Notes: generated by a model not told the origin, from the letters alone. DNA of 64,000 nt from an uncultured Acidimicrobiales bacterium (GCA_938041035.1 CALHYX010000035.1:1-64000), one strand, 5' to 3'. Positions 36,513 to 46,253 are shown, numbered from the stretch's first letter. Program-made: numbers and translations.

Positions 36513-37081
36513 GAGACGTCGCGCCGAACGAAGACGGCGAGGTCATCGAGGGCGGCGGAGCGCTCGGCGAGGGTGAGCATCGGCACCACGAATGCATACC
36601 CCACGCTGGCCGTGTACATGAGCGCGGCGCGGGCTCGGGCAGCGGAGTCCGACGCGCCGAGCTCGCGAAAAAGCGACGTCAGGTAGTCGAGGCGTTGCCG
36701 GTCCACACGGGCGACCACGGCGGCCACGTCCGCGTCGCTGGTCGCCCAGGCACGTATCGCCCGTTCGAGCCCGCCGGAACCCGCGCCCACCAGTTCGGCG
36801 AGGGTGTCGAGCTGCTCGACCGGGCCGGCGCCCGTCGCCCCCAAGCGTTCGGTCACCTCGGTCACCGTGACTTCGAGCCAGCGGTCGAGCACGGATTCGT
36901 GGAAGTCGGCGAGGTCGACGAAGTGGTGGTAGAAGCTGCCGCGCGACACCCCGAGCGTCCGGGCCAACAGGTCGGCCTTCAGCCCGACGAAACCATCCAC
37001 CTCCAGGGTCGCCAGCCCCTGGTCGAGCCAGTTTTGCCGGGTGAGCCGGGGAGACGACGGAGTTTTTCGAGCTGGTGCCAT
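36509..37081 (-). CDS. TetR-family transcriptional regulator of the P450 operon
   Basis: 190 residues from ATG 37081 (MAPARKTPSSPRLTRQ); the longer frame would run through its own operator region. N-terminal helix-turn-helix: WLDQGLATLEVDGFVGLKADLLARTLGVSRGSFYHHFVDLADFHESVLDRW, a textbook TetR DNA-binding domain. The ligand-binding part is alpha-helical and unassigned. It is first in a two-gene unit with the P450 and faces a three-site operator region, so it probably represses itself, the P450 and the divergent membrane protein. Confidence 0.93.
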   Translation of the reverse strand: MAPARKTPSSPRLTRQNWLDQGLATLEVDGFVGLKADLLARTLGVSRGSFYHHFVDLADFHESVLDRWLEVTVTEVTERLGATGAGPVEQLDTLAELVGAGSGGLERAIRAWATSDADVAAVVARVDRQRLDYLTSLFRELGASDSAARARAALMYTASVGYAFVVPMLTLAERSAALDDLAVFVRRDVS

Positions 37082-37090
37082 GTGACCAAC

Positions 37091-37105
37091 ACCATACAGA
37101 TCTGT
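37091..37105 (-). promoter_or_regulatory. TetR operator site 1, overlapping the regulator's -10 box
   Basis: On the minus strand this reads ACAGATCTGTATGGT. It contains the palindromic core ACAG-NN-CTGT and a TATGGT -10 box (37091-37096). A TTGGAA -35 box lies at 37114-37119 with a 17-base spacer. Transcription would begin close to the ATG at 37081, giving an almost leaderless message. Confidence 0.7.
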
Positions 37106-37119
37106 CTTGACGGTTCCAA

Positions 37120-37134
37120 ACAGTGCTGTATGGT
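37120..37134 (+). promoter_or_regulatory. TetR operator site 2, overlapping the -10 box of the divergent gene
   Basis: ACAGTGCTGTATGGT on the plus strand, same core and tail as sites 1 and 3. TATGGT at 37129-37134 is a good -10, with TTGACG at 37107-37112 as -35 and a 16-base spacer, reading toward the 136-residue membrane protein. Confidence 0.7.
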
Positions 37135-37152
37135 TAAGATAACACCCACCAA

Positions 37153-37167
37153 ACAGAACTGTATGGT
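37153..37167 (+). promoter_or_regulatory. TetR operator site 3
   Basis: ACAGAACTGTATGGT, 33 bases downstream of site 2 in the same orientation. It lies between the promoter and the start codon of the divergent membrane-protein gene. No convincing -35 box pairs with it, so it is more likely an extra repressor site. Confidence 0.65.
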
Positions 37168-37212
37168 TCGAATCTACTCGGACCGCACAACCCAAACCGG
37201 AGGAGATCCACC

Positions 37213-37623
37213 ATGGGCAAGCGCAACACTGCACTCCGACTCGCCGGCATCACCGCTATCGGCACGGCCGGCTACCACGCGGTGATGGGCCGCCGGATCA
37301 TCGACACCATCGAGATGAGCGCCGATGACCTCGCCTTTGTCGGTGCCACGTACCAGATCGGCACCATGGGCTGGCTCGCGGGCGGGGTTCTGCTGATGGG
37401 CGCGAGCCGGATGGCCGACCAGCAGGCCCGCAACTGGATCGTGGGGGTCATGACGGCCCTGTACGGCTTGCCCGCGATGGGCACGCTGCTCCTCAGCGGC
37501 GGGAAACCAAACGTCGGCGGGGTCGCTCTGGCACTCGCCGTCGCCCTGGCCCAGTACGGCCGCCCCCGGGACCTGGACCCGACTCCCCCGCTCGTGACGC
37601 CAGAGCGCCAACTCGTCGGCTAA
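37213..37623 (+). CDS. Small multi-pass membrane protein divergent from TetR
   Basis: 136 residues; GGAGGAG lies a few bases before the ATG. Three to four membrane segments: ALRLAGITAIGTAGYHAVM, GATYQIGTMGWLAGGVLLMGA, WIVGVMTALYGLPAMGTLLL and GGVALALAVALAQYG. No family recognised. Its promoter overlaps a TetR site, so it probably responds to the same signal as the P450. The gene ends 19 bases before a perfect palindrome. Confidence 0.85.
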   Translation: MGKRNTALRLAGITAIGTAGYHAVMGRRIIDTIEMSADDLAFVGATYQIGTMGWLAGGVLLMGASRMADQQARNWIVGVMTALYGLPAMGTLLLSGGKPNVGGVALALAVALAQYGRPRDLDPTPPLVTPERQLVG

Positions 37624-37641
37624 CCAGCCGCTACGAGCAAC

Positions 37642-37678
37642 CGCGAACCATCTGGTGCCTGGCACCAGATGGTTCGCG
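37642..37678. repeat. Perfect palindrome, complete copy 2, between convergent genes
   Basis: Arms CGCGAACCATCTGGTGCC and GGCACCAGATGGTTCGCG around a central T, 18 bases each. It is identical to copy 1 over the shared 35 bases. It fills the spacer between the membrane-protein gene (plus strand) and ahcY (minus strand), ending 12 bases from the ahcY stop, suited to a bidirectional terminator. Confidence 0.85.
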
Positions 37679-37689
37679 CTCGCGTTCGA

Positions 37690-39129
<1,440 letters not shown>

Positions 39130-39149
39130 AGGTGTGCTCCTTCGTCAGC

Positions 39150-39176
39150 GGTGGCGCGCCACGGCGGCGCGACACC
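39150..39176 (-). promoter_or_regulatory. Leader hairpin upstream of ahcY
   Basis: GGTGGCGCGCC (39150-39160) pairs with GGCGCGACACC (39166-39176) with one mismatch, 21 bases before the GTG. It is part of a 172-base leader after manA. A TACACT -10 candidate lies at 39246-39251 (minus strand). I could not fit the leader to the SAH riboswitch consensus. Confidence 0.4.
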
Positions 39177-39301
39177 ACGGTCGGTGGTGTGGTGGGTCTG
39201 GGCTGGGGTCAACTGACACCACTCGGAGCAGCCCGGGAAACCACCAGTGTAGAGCCAACCGCCGCTCAGCAGCGAGATGAGCGAGCCCCGGCCTATTTCG
39301 C

Positions 39302-40486
39302 TCAGGAGCGGGCCACGGCGGCGACGTACACCTCGGCGGCGGCATCGGTGGACAGCCCGTACCGGCCATCGGAGGCGGGAATCCAGGCGATCTGGCCCCG
39401 GCTCAGGGCTTCCGGGTCGCCCGCCACATCAACGGTGGCCGTACCGCCGACGACGAGGATGATCTCCGGACCCGCGAGCCGACGCTCGACGGCGGTCTCG
39501 CCGCGCACCCGGGTCAGCGAGAACTCGTCGACGGCTGCGTCGTAGTGGTGCACCGCATCGGCCGCGCGTTGTACGGGCGCCGCGGTCGGGTTCGAATCGA
39601 CAAGCTCGAGCAGCACCGGCACATCGATGTGTTTGGGCGTGAGGCCGCCGCGCACGACATTGTCGGAGTTGGCCATGACCTCGACGGCGGTGCCGCGCAG
39701 GTACGCGTGCAGATTTCCCGCGCCGAGGAACAGCGCCTCGCCCGGGGCGAGGTCCACGTAGTTCAACAGCAGGGCGGTCACGATCCCGAGATCGCCCGGG
39801 TAGTAGTCACCGATGAGGCCGGCCCAACGGATCTCGTCGACGAACGGACCCGGGTCGGTGATCTCCGCGGCGCGGCCGGCCACCAGGTGGGCGAGCTCAG
39901 CCGCCTCAGCCTCGGGCTGGGTCACGGTCCAGGCCAGCGCCGCCCGCAGCGCCCGCTCGGGGTCGGGCCGTCGCAGCGCCTCGCTCACCGGATCGAGTTC
40001 GTCGAGTGCGAACCGGTCGAGGAGCGATCGGGTGACCTTCGGGTCGCGGAACCCGCACAGGCCCTCGAACCGGGTGACCGCACAGATCATCTCCGGTTTG
40101 TGGTTGCGGTCGCGAAACGAACGGTGAAACGCATCGACGGGCACCTGCGCCGCGTCTTCGGCCGCGTATCCGGCCCTCGCCTGCTCCGGGTTCGGGTGCA
40201 TCTGCAGGCTCAGTGGGCGTTGTGCCGCGAGCACCTTGAACAGATACGGCAGCGCGCCGTACCGCCCGGCCACCGTCGACCCGAGTTCGGCCACGGGGTT
40301 GGCGGCGATCACCTCGTCGAGCGTTCGGGTTACCCCGTCGCGTTCGAGCGTTGCCGGCCCACGTTCGTGCGCACCCATCCACAGTTCGGCGTGGGGTCGC
40401 CCGTCGACCGGGGTGCCGAGCAACGACGGGATGGCGTCGATCGATCCCCACGCGGAATGCTGGACGGGGCAGGTGAGAATATCCAC
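39302..40486 (-). CDS. manA: Mannose-6-phosphate isomerase, type I
   Basis: 394 residues, GTG start. Zinc and active-site motifs of the cupin-type enzyme: LQMHPNPEQA near residue 97, NHKPEMICAV, and GNLHAYLRGTAVEVMANSDNVVRGGLTPKHID. It interconverts fructose-6-phosphate and mannose-6-phosphate, the entry to GDP-mannose. It is followed by ahcY and preceded by the Trm112-like gene and manB, so it is the first of five steps to GDP-D-rhamnose present in this window. Confidence 0.94.
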   Translation of the reverse strand: MDILTCPVQHSAWGSIDAIPSLLGTPVDGRPHAELWMGAHERGPATLERDGVTRTLDEVIAANPVAELGSTVAGRYGALPYLFKVLAAQRPLSLQMHPNPEQARAGYAAEDAAQVPVDAFHRSFRDRNHKPEMICAVTRFEGLCGFRDPKVTRSLLDRFALDELDPVSEALRRPDPERALRAALAWTVTQPEAEAAELAHLVAGRAAEITDPGPFVDEIRWAGLIGDYYPGDLGIVTALLLNYVDLAPGEALFLGAGNLHAYLRGTAVEVMANSDNVVRGGLTPKHIDVPVLLELVDSNPTAAPVQRAADAVHHYDAAVDEFSLTRVRGETAVERRLAGPEIILVVGGTATVDVAGDPEALSRGQIAWIPASDGRYGLSTDAAAEVYVAAVARS

Positions 40487-40509
40487 GGTGCCCGTCCTAT
40501 CGGCGCGGT

Positions 40510-40749
40510 TCAGTCAGCGTTGAACGTGGGGGTGATGCCCTCGGCCTCGACCCGGGCCATCAACGCGCCGTGATCATCGTCGGAGAGTTCCTCGGCCTCG
40601 TCGATCAACATGACCGGAATGCCGTCGGTGATCGCGTACCGACGCTGAAGCCGAGGGTTGTAGAGAATCTCGTCGGCCTCGAAGTACAGCAGCGGCCCCT
40701 TGTCCTCCGGACAGGCCAGGATTTCGAGCAGTTGCGGGTCTAGGGCCAT
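40510..40749 (-). CDS. Trm112/UPF0434-like small protein
   Basis: 79 residues. Start MALDPQLLEILACPEDKGPLLYFEADEILYN fits the Trm112-like fold, with only one CP(E)DKGPL half of the usual zinc site; YAITDGIPVMLIDEAEEL is the conserved second half. Such proteins in actinobacteria lie next to manA/manB; the role is not known (Trm112 itself is a methyltransferase activator). Sits between manB and manA with gaps of about 24 bases. Confidence 0.85.
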   Translation of the reverse strand: MALDPQLLEILACPEDKGPLLYFEADEILYNPRLQRRYAITDGIPVMLIDEAEELSDDDHGALMARVEAEGITPTFNAD

Positions 40750-40774
40750 GGTGCGGTTCCGTTGCTTCGGGGTC

Positions 40775-42124
40775 TCAGGGGGCCATCAGGGCTTGGACTT
40801 CGGCCACCCGGCTGGCCGTCTCGGCTGCGGTGGGGGATTCGAGGTTCAAGCGCAGGAGCGGCTCGGTGTTCGATGCTCGCAGGTTGAACCACCAGTCGCC
40901 AAAGTCGACGGTGAGGCCGTCGAGCCGGTCCTGCTCGGCGCCGTCGTAGTGGGCGGCCACCTTGTCGATGACCGCCTGGGCGTCGTCGACCGTCGTGTTT
41001 ATCTCCCCCGATGCGGCGTAGCGGTCGAGCGGCGCCACGAGTTCGCTGAGCTTTTGGCCCGAGGTACACATCTGCTCGAGGATCACCAGCGCGGCGATCA
41101 TCCCCGAGTCGGCCCGAAAGTTCTCCCGGAAGTAGTAGTGGCCCGAATGCTCGCCGCCGAACACGGCCCCGGTCTCGGCCATGATCTTCTTGATGTAGGA
41201 GTGCCCCACCTGGGTCCGCACCGATGTGCCGCCCCCCTCGGCGATGACCTCGGGCACCGCCTTTGAGCAGATCAGGTTGTAGAGCACCGTGGCTCCCGGG
41301 TCCTTGGCCAAGATGCCCTTGGCCACCAGCGCGGTGGTGAGCGAACCCGAGACACCGTCGCCCTTCTCGTCGACCAGGAATACCCGGTCGGCGTCGCCGT
41401 CGAACGCCAACCCGATGTCAGCGCCGGTTTCGAGTACCCGCGCCTTGAGGTCGACCTGGTTCTCGGGCTGGATGGGGTCGGCGGGGTGGTTGGGGAAGGT
41501 CCCGTCGAGCTCGGGATACATGATCTCGAGGTCGAAGGGGAGGTCGGCGAACACCGCGGGGACGACCAGGCCACCCATCCCGTTGGCCGTGTCGGCGATC
41601 ACCTTCAACGCCTTGAAGTTGGCCGGATCGACAAAGGTCTTGGTGTGATCGACGAACGCATCGAGCATGGTGTCGGTGGTGATCGAGCCGGTGGTCGCCG
41701 CCGGCTCCAGACCCGAACGCGCCATCTCCTTGATGTCGCCCAGACCGCTGTCGGCGCCGAGCGGCTTGGCGCCGCGCAGGCACATCTTGATGCCGTTGTA
41801 CTGGGCGGGGTTGTGCGAGGCGGTGAATACGGCGCCGGGAAGGTCCCGAGCCCCGGACGCGAAGTACATCATGTCGGTGGAGGCCAGACCGAGCTGCACG
41901 ACGTCGACGCCTTGCCCTGCGGCTCCCTCGGAGAACGCCGCCACCATGTCGGGTCCGCTCGGGCGCATGTCGTTGGCGACGAGAATCGTGTTGGCACCGT
42001 CGGGGTGGTCGGCGACGAAGCGGGCGTAGGCCGCGCCGATGGCCCGAGCGAGCTCCACGTCGAGCTGATCGGGAACGATACCCCGGATGTCGTAGGCCTT
42101 GAAGATGGCGTCGATGTCTGACAT
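40775..42124 (-). CDS. manB: Phosphomannomutase/phosphoglucomutase
   Basis: 449 residues from ATG 42124 (MSDIDAIFKAYDIRG), since an earlier ATG at 42190 would overlap the upstream gene by 47 bases. Catalytic phosphoserine in TASHNP at 101-106, the magnesium loop AFDGDADRVF near residue 240, substrate loop GGEHSGHYYF, and phosphate-binding RASNTEPLLRLN at the C-terminus. It converts mannose-6-phosphate to mannose-1-phosphate. Corresponds in context to M. tuberculosis ManB/PmmA (Rv3257c). Confidence 0.93.
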   Translation of the reverse strand: MSDIDAIFKAYDIRGIVPDQLDVELARAIGAAYARFVADHPDGANTILVANDMRPSGPDMVAAFSEGAAGQGVDVVQLGLASTDMMYFASGARDLPGAVFTASHNPAQYNGIKMCLRGAKPLGADSGLGDIKEMARSGLEPAATTGSITTDTMLDAFVDHTKTFVDPANFKALKVIADTANGMGGLVVPAVFADLPFDLEIMYPELDGTFPNHPADPIQPENQVDLKARVLETGADIGLAFDGDADRVFLVDEKGDGVSGSLTTALVAKGILAKDPGATVLYNLICSKAVPEVIAEGGGTSVRTQVGHSYIKKIMAETGAVFGGEHSGHYYFRENFRADSGMIAALVILEQMCTSGQKLSELVAPLDRYAASGEINTTVDDAQAVIDKVAAHYDGAEQDRLDGLTVDFGDWWFNLRASNTEPLLRLNLESPTAAETASRVAEVQALMAP

Positions 42125-42143
42125 GGCCGAAAGGGTATCGGCG

Positions 42144-43310
42144 TCAGCCTCGGCTTGGGGGGAGCGGTAGATCGTCGGCCGATCGCTCATAGACCCCGGT
42201 GCGCGCCCAGAACCGCACCCGAAGCAGGTCGCGAAGCAGCCGATAGGTGTCGCGGAAGATGTGCACGGTCGAGCGGGCCGAATTGGTGACGCTGACCGGA
42301 ATCTCGGTGAGGGTGAGCCGGTAGCGCTCGACCAGGTGCAGTACCTCGATATCGAATGCGAAACCGTCGACGCGGGCCTTGGCGAAGATCATCACCGCCA
42401 CGTCGCCCCGGAAACCCTTCACGCCGCACTGGGTGTCCTGATACTGGCCGAGCAACAGCATCTGGGTGGCCGCGTTGACGAAGCGACCACCGATCTCGCG
42501 CAGTCGTCCCGCTTGGACGAGCGTGCGGGTGGCGACGTGGCGCCGGTCGCCGACGACGACGTCCCAGCCCGCCTCCACCTGTTCGACGATCGCGAGGATC
42601 TCCGGCGGTCCGTAGGCGAGGTCGGCGTCGAGGAACACCCGGACCCGCCCGGACGCGGCGAGCATGCCGACGCGCACCGCGGCGCCCTTGCCCCGGTTCT
42701 CCGGTTGTTCCAACACCAGGTCGGCCCCCGCCTGCCGGGCCACGGCGGCGGTCGCATCGGTCGACCCGTCGTCGACGACGACGAGCTCGTAGTCGCCGTC
42801 GAGGTCGCTCAATCCCTCACGCAGTCCCTCTCGCAGTGCGTCGATGGTGCCGGCGATTCGGTCGGCCTCGCCGTAAGCGGGGATGACCACCGACAATCGG
42901 ATGTCACCGATCGGGGGCTCGCGGCGAGCGGGGATCCCCTGGTCGCGCCGCACCTCGCGAAACAACAAGCTGCGGTGCACGACCACCCGAACGATCGCGG
43001 TGAGCACCACGGCGCCGACCTTGGCCGGAACCGAACCACCGAACGCGAACACGAGGACCATGTCGATCGCACCGGCGAACACGGCGAGCCCGATGAAGAC
43101 CGGTGGTTGATGCAGCCAGCGCACGAACGGCGAATCGCGCAGGGTCACCGAGCGATGCAGCCCGTAGGAAACCACGGCGGCGGCCACGAGCGCGATGAGG
43201 TTGGCGGGCGCGATGGCGAAGTCACTCCCTCGCAGGAGGGCATAGACGCCAACGTCGACCGCGGTCGCGACGACCGCTACGGCGAGGAACCGACTGAGGA
43301 ATGACCTCAT
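42144..43310 (-). CDS. GtrA-like membrane domain fused to a dolichyl-phosphate-type GT2 glycosyltransferase
   Basis: 388 residues from ATG 43310, overlapping the upstream stop by 3 bases (ATGA); the longer frame is antisense-like overlap with that gene. Residues 1-125 form four helices with the GtrA pattern (RFLAVAVVATAVDVGVYALL, ANLIALVAAAVVSYGLHRSVTL). Residues about 140-370 are a GT2 domain: VVIPAYGEADRI, VVVDDGSTDATAAVARQ, the DADLAYGPPEI metal site and a DTQCGVKGFRGDV acceptor loop, as in polyprenyl-phosphate glucose/mannose synthases. It probably loads a sugar onto a lipid carrier and flips it. In known fusions the GtrA part usually follows the transferase; here the order is reversed. 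Confidence 0.85.
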   Translation of the reverse strand: MRSFLSRFLAVAVVATAVDVGVYALLRGSDFAIAPANLIALVAAAVVSYGLHRSVTLRDSPFVRWLHQPPVFIGLAVFAGAIDMVLVFAFGGSVPAKVGAVVLTAIVRVVVHRSLLFREVRRDQGIPARREPPIGDIRLSVVIPAYGEADRIAGTIDALREGLREGLSDLDGDYELVVVDDGSTDATAAVARQAGADLVLEQPENRGKGAAVRVGMLAASGRVRVFLDADLAYGPPEILAIVEQVEAGWDVVVGDRRHVATRTLVQAGRLREIGGRFVNAATQMLLLGQYQDTQCGVKGFRGDVAVMIFAKARVDGFAFDIEVLHLVERYRLTLTEIPVSVTNSARSTVHIFRDTYRLLRDLLRVRFWARTGVYERSADDLPLPPSRG

Positions 43311-46186
43311 CGTCGAGGCGGAGGCACCGACCAGGTGAACGGCCGGGGGCCCTCGGGTACGACCGGGCCGGGCCGGTTCCGGCGGAAGGACCGTTCGATC
43401 GGGTCCCACCACGGCTGGTCGCCGTCGCCGAAGATCGCCGGGCGTATGACCAGCGCGGCGAGCAGCGCGAGTCCAACCACGGTGACGAGGATCGAGCCGA
43501 TGTCGACTCCGGTGCGCCCGTAGTAGAGCTCGACCTCTTCGTCGGTCGGGATGACCACCATCAGGTTCGGGGTCACCCGGTAGGGCCCATCGGCGCCGCG
43601 CACTTTCCAGTTCGGGAAGTAGGAGGTCTTGACCAGCACGGGCGTCCCGGGGTTGTCCACCGAGAACGAGATGGTGTCGAGGCCCGACTCGATGTTGTCG
43701 ACCGTCACGGGGTCGAGCGCACGCGGTTCGAGGCCGGGGACCTCGGCCGGCGTGGCCTCGAGCCACGTGGCCGGGCCGGACTGGCTCAGGAAGGCGCCGC
43801 GTTGATCGTCGTTGAAGAACTCGACCCCGACGTCGAGCCACTCGTCCTGGGCGTCGGCGACATCGTTGAGCCGGATCGGCTCAAAGGAGAGGGGCTCGAC
43901 CAAATCCGTGCCCTCGACGAGGAACACGCTCCACGGGATCGACCCGTCGACCTCGGTGAGCGACTCGTGGGCCCGGGCCGCGGTGACCGCGGTATCGGAA
44001 AAGGCGATGTAGTACCGCACCCCGAGCAGTTGCAGGTGTTCGACGCCCTTGTCGATGTCGAACGTCCCGTACGGCAGGTCGCGTTGGGCCTGCGACGGCC
44101 CGCCCTTGCTGGAGCTCTCCCCCGCATCGTCCTGGGTGGTGACGCGCGGTCCGGAGAGCTCGGTCTGCAGCAGGAAGTGGTACGGCACGGTGGCCGAGGA
44201 CTCGAAGTACAACCCCTCCATCGATCCAATGCAGCTGTCGCTCCAGAACGGCAGGAGCATCATGGCCATGGTCGTGCCGTAGCGGTTGAGCTCGGGCGCA
44301 AATTCCCAGAAGGCGCGCCCACAGCCGTGGTTGGTGCCGACGTTCTCCATGGTGGCGACGATGCCGCTGTATTCGTCCCAACCGCCGCCGTCCGCGTTGC
44401 CCTGGCGCGCCTGGTATCCGCCAAAGTTCCACTTCGACCAGCCGGGCACGAAGCTCCGGTCCGCGGTGGCGAGTGGACCCCAGCGGAATTCGCTGCCCTC
44501 CCACTTGCCGCCCGGCAGTGCTCCCATCGGCATCGCGACCGCGATCAGCACGACGCCGGCGATGAACAGCAGGGCGCCGCTGCGCACGCTGGTCGATCCG
44601 ATGGCGCCGGGGCGCAGCCGGTTCCGGCCCATGATCGCCAGTCCGATGAGCGCGCCACCGACGACGATCCAGGTGGCGACGAAGAGGGCGGGCAACGCGG
44701 GGCGGAGGAAGTCGAGGGCCCCGGGGTGGCGGTCGATGAGCACCGCCAGGCCACCGAGCGGTATGGCGAGTACGAGCGCGCCCACGCCCGCGGCGATACC
44801 GACGCAAACGCGCTCACCCGTCCTGGAGAGCGATCCCTGGAAGGAGTCGGCGGCGATCCGTACGGCGAAGGCCAGACCGAGGCCGGCGAGTACGTAGAGG
44901 CTGATGTAGTAGAAGGGCAGCAGCCGGGCGTTCCAGAGCCGGCCCTGCGGCATGAAGATGAACGCGGCGGCGAACACCAGTGCGTTGAGGGTGAACGCGA
45001 TGCCGAGGTGGCTGCGCCGGGCGATCGAGAGGACAACCCCGAGCAGCGCCAGGCCGAGCACGACCTCGATCGGCGGGCTGTCGACGAGGATGTTCGACGG
45101 GTTCAGTTCGTGGCGGCGCAGCAACGGCGAGACCACGTCGGCCCACTCGTCGGCGGAACGCCAGCCCCCGATTTTCCGCCACCCCATGTCGTTGAGGTAC
45201 TCGCGGCGCAACAGGAACGGTCCGAGCCAAAAGAAGCTGAGGGCGATGCCGGCGGGAACGACGCCGAGCAACCAGCGGATCTGGGCTTTGCCGATGCGCA
45301 GGAAAAACAGCGCGGCGACGACCGCGGCGACGAATAGCACCGGGATGAGGTGACACAGGATCACGATGGCGAACACCACGGCCGTGGTGGCGCCACCTCG
45401 GCCCGTCCGCAGACCGCGAGCCGCCAGCCCGATGAACAAGAGCGCGACCGAAAGGCTCATGGCGAAGGCGAACTCGCCCGCCATGGTCGAGGCGGCGTTG
45501 CCGCCGTAGATGTTGAACGACCGATCGAACACGAACGGGATGACCGCGACGGCGAGCATCGGCGGTCCGGGGAAGGGAACATCGGCCAGGCGGCCCATGG
45601 CCCAGGCGTTGATCGGCAGCGACACGAGGCCGCTGATGGCCACGATCTTGAACGCCACCCCGTAGGGGAAGCTGATCAACAACAGACAGGCCAGCACGGC
45701 GAGGGTGATGATGAGCGGCTTGCGGCGGGCGGTTTCGGAGCGCACCGCGGAGTAGGCGGTGACGGCGATGAAGACGCTCAGGGGCACCGAGACGAATGGG
45801 GACAGCCCGGCGTTGAGCCCTACGATCATGAGCGCCGGAAGCACCATGTAGAACTGGTAGGCGGGAAAGCCGGCGTACCAGTCCGGGGTCCAGCCGCTCA
45901 GGCGGAAGTTGGGGAGCAGTTCGTCGCGCAGGAACGCGGGGCCCCACACGTGGGCGCCCATGTCGCCGCCGGTGGGCGTGCTCGAGCTGAACACCAGTTG
46001 GGGGTGCATCTGCTGAAACACGAGATAGGCGCAGCCGGCGACCACGAAGAAGCTGACCCACTTTTCCGGGTCGGCGAACCGGCGTAGGTCTCCGGTGCCA
46101 CGCGCGAAGGAGCGGCGCTCGACGCGAAGTTCAGGGGTGCCTTCGGGTTCGTCGGCGTCGAGGCGTGGTGGCGTCGCGACGTTCAT
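43307..46186 (-). CDS. Large membrane protein with extracytoplasmic C-terminal domain, envelope glycan context
   Basis: 959 residues. About 12 membrane helices in residues 40-640, with the conserved first loop GGDMGAHVWGPAFLRDELLPNFRLSGWTPDWYAGFPAYQFYM typical of a widespread actinobacterial membrane family often annotated as 6-pyruvoyl-tetrahydropterin synthase related (a misnomer). The early Asp and the plan resemble GT-C polyprenyl-phosphate-sugar glycosyltransferases. The C-terminal 330 residues are soluble (WNFGGYQARQGNADGG... TWLEATPAEVPGLEPR) and end in one more helix. It is coupled to the GtrA-GT2 fusion, so it may use the lipid-linked sugar that enzyme makes (inference). Confidence 0.75.
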   Translation of the reverse strand: MNVATPPRLDADEPEGTPELRVERRSFARGTGDLRRFADPEKWVSFFVVAGCAYLVFQQMHPQLVFSSSTPTGGDMGAHVWGPAFLRDELLPNFRLSGWTPDWYAGFPAYQFYMVLPALMIVGLNAGLSPFVSVPLSVFIAVTAYSAVRSETARRKPLIITLAVLACLLLISFPYGVAFKIVAISGLVSLPINAWAMGRLADVPFPGPPMLAVAVIPFVFDRSFNIYGGNAASTMAGEFAFAMSLSVALLFIGLAARGLRTGRGGATTAVVFAIVILCHLIPVLFVAAVVAALFFLRIGKAQIRWLLGVVPAGIALSFFWLGPFLLRREYLNDMGWRKIGGWRSADEWADVVSPLLRRHELNPSNILVDSPPIEVVLGLALLGVVLSIARRSHLGIAFTLNALVFAAAFIFMPQGRLWNARLLPFYYISLYVLAGLGLAFAVRIAADSFQGSLSRTGERVCVGIAAGVGALVLAIPLGGLAVLIDRHPGALDFLRPALPALFVATWIVVGGALIGLAIMGRNRLRPGAIGSTSVRSGALLFIAGVVLIAVAMPMGALPGGKWEGSEFRWGPLATADRSFVPGWSKWNFGGYQARQGNADGGGWDEYSGIVATMENVGTNHGCGRAFWEFAPELNRYGTTMAMMLLPFWSDSCIGSMEGLYFESSATVPYHFLLQTELSGPRVTTQDDAGESSSKGGPSQAQRDLPYGTFDIDKGVEHLQLLGVRYYIAFSDTAVTAARAHESLTEVDGSIPWSVFLVEGTDLVEPLSFEPIRLNDVADAQDEWLDVGVEFFNDDQRGAFLSQSGPATWLEATPAEVPGLEPRALDPVTVDNIESGLDTISFSVDNPGTPVLVKTSYFPNWKVRGADGPYRVTPNLMVVIPTDEEVELYYGRTGVDIGSILVTVVGLALLAALVIRPAIFGDGDQPWWDPIERSFRRNRPGPVVPEGPRPFTWSVPPPRR

Positions 46187-46253
46187 CGCCGTTTATCGTC
46201 GCACGCGGGGAGCGACGAGCGGCAGCATCTCACCGCGATCGGCCGGGAAGCGG

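Noticed and set aside
39130..39301. SAH or SAM riboswitch before ahcY
   Set aside because: The conserved core bases of the SAH and SAM-I/IV classes could not be placed on the minus-strand leader; only a generic hairpin is supported.
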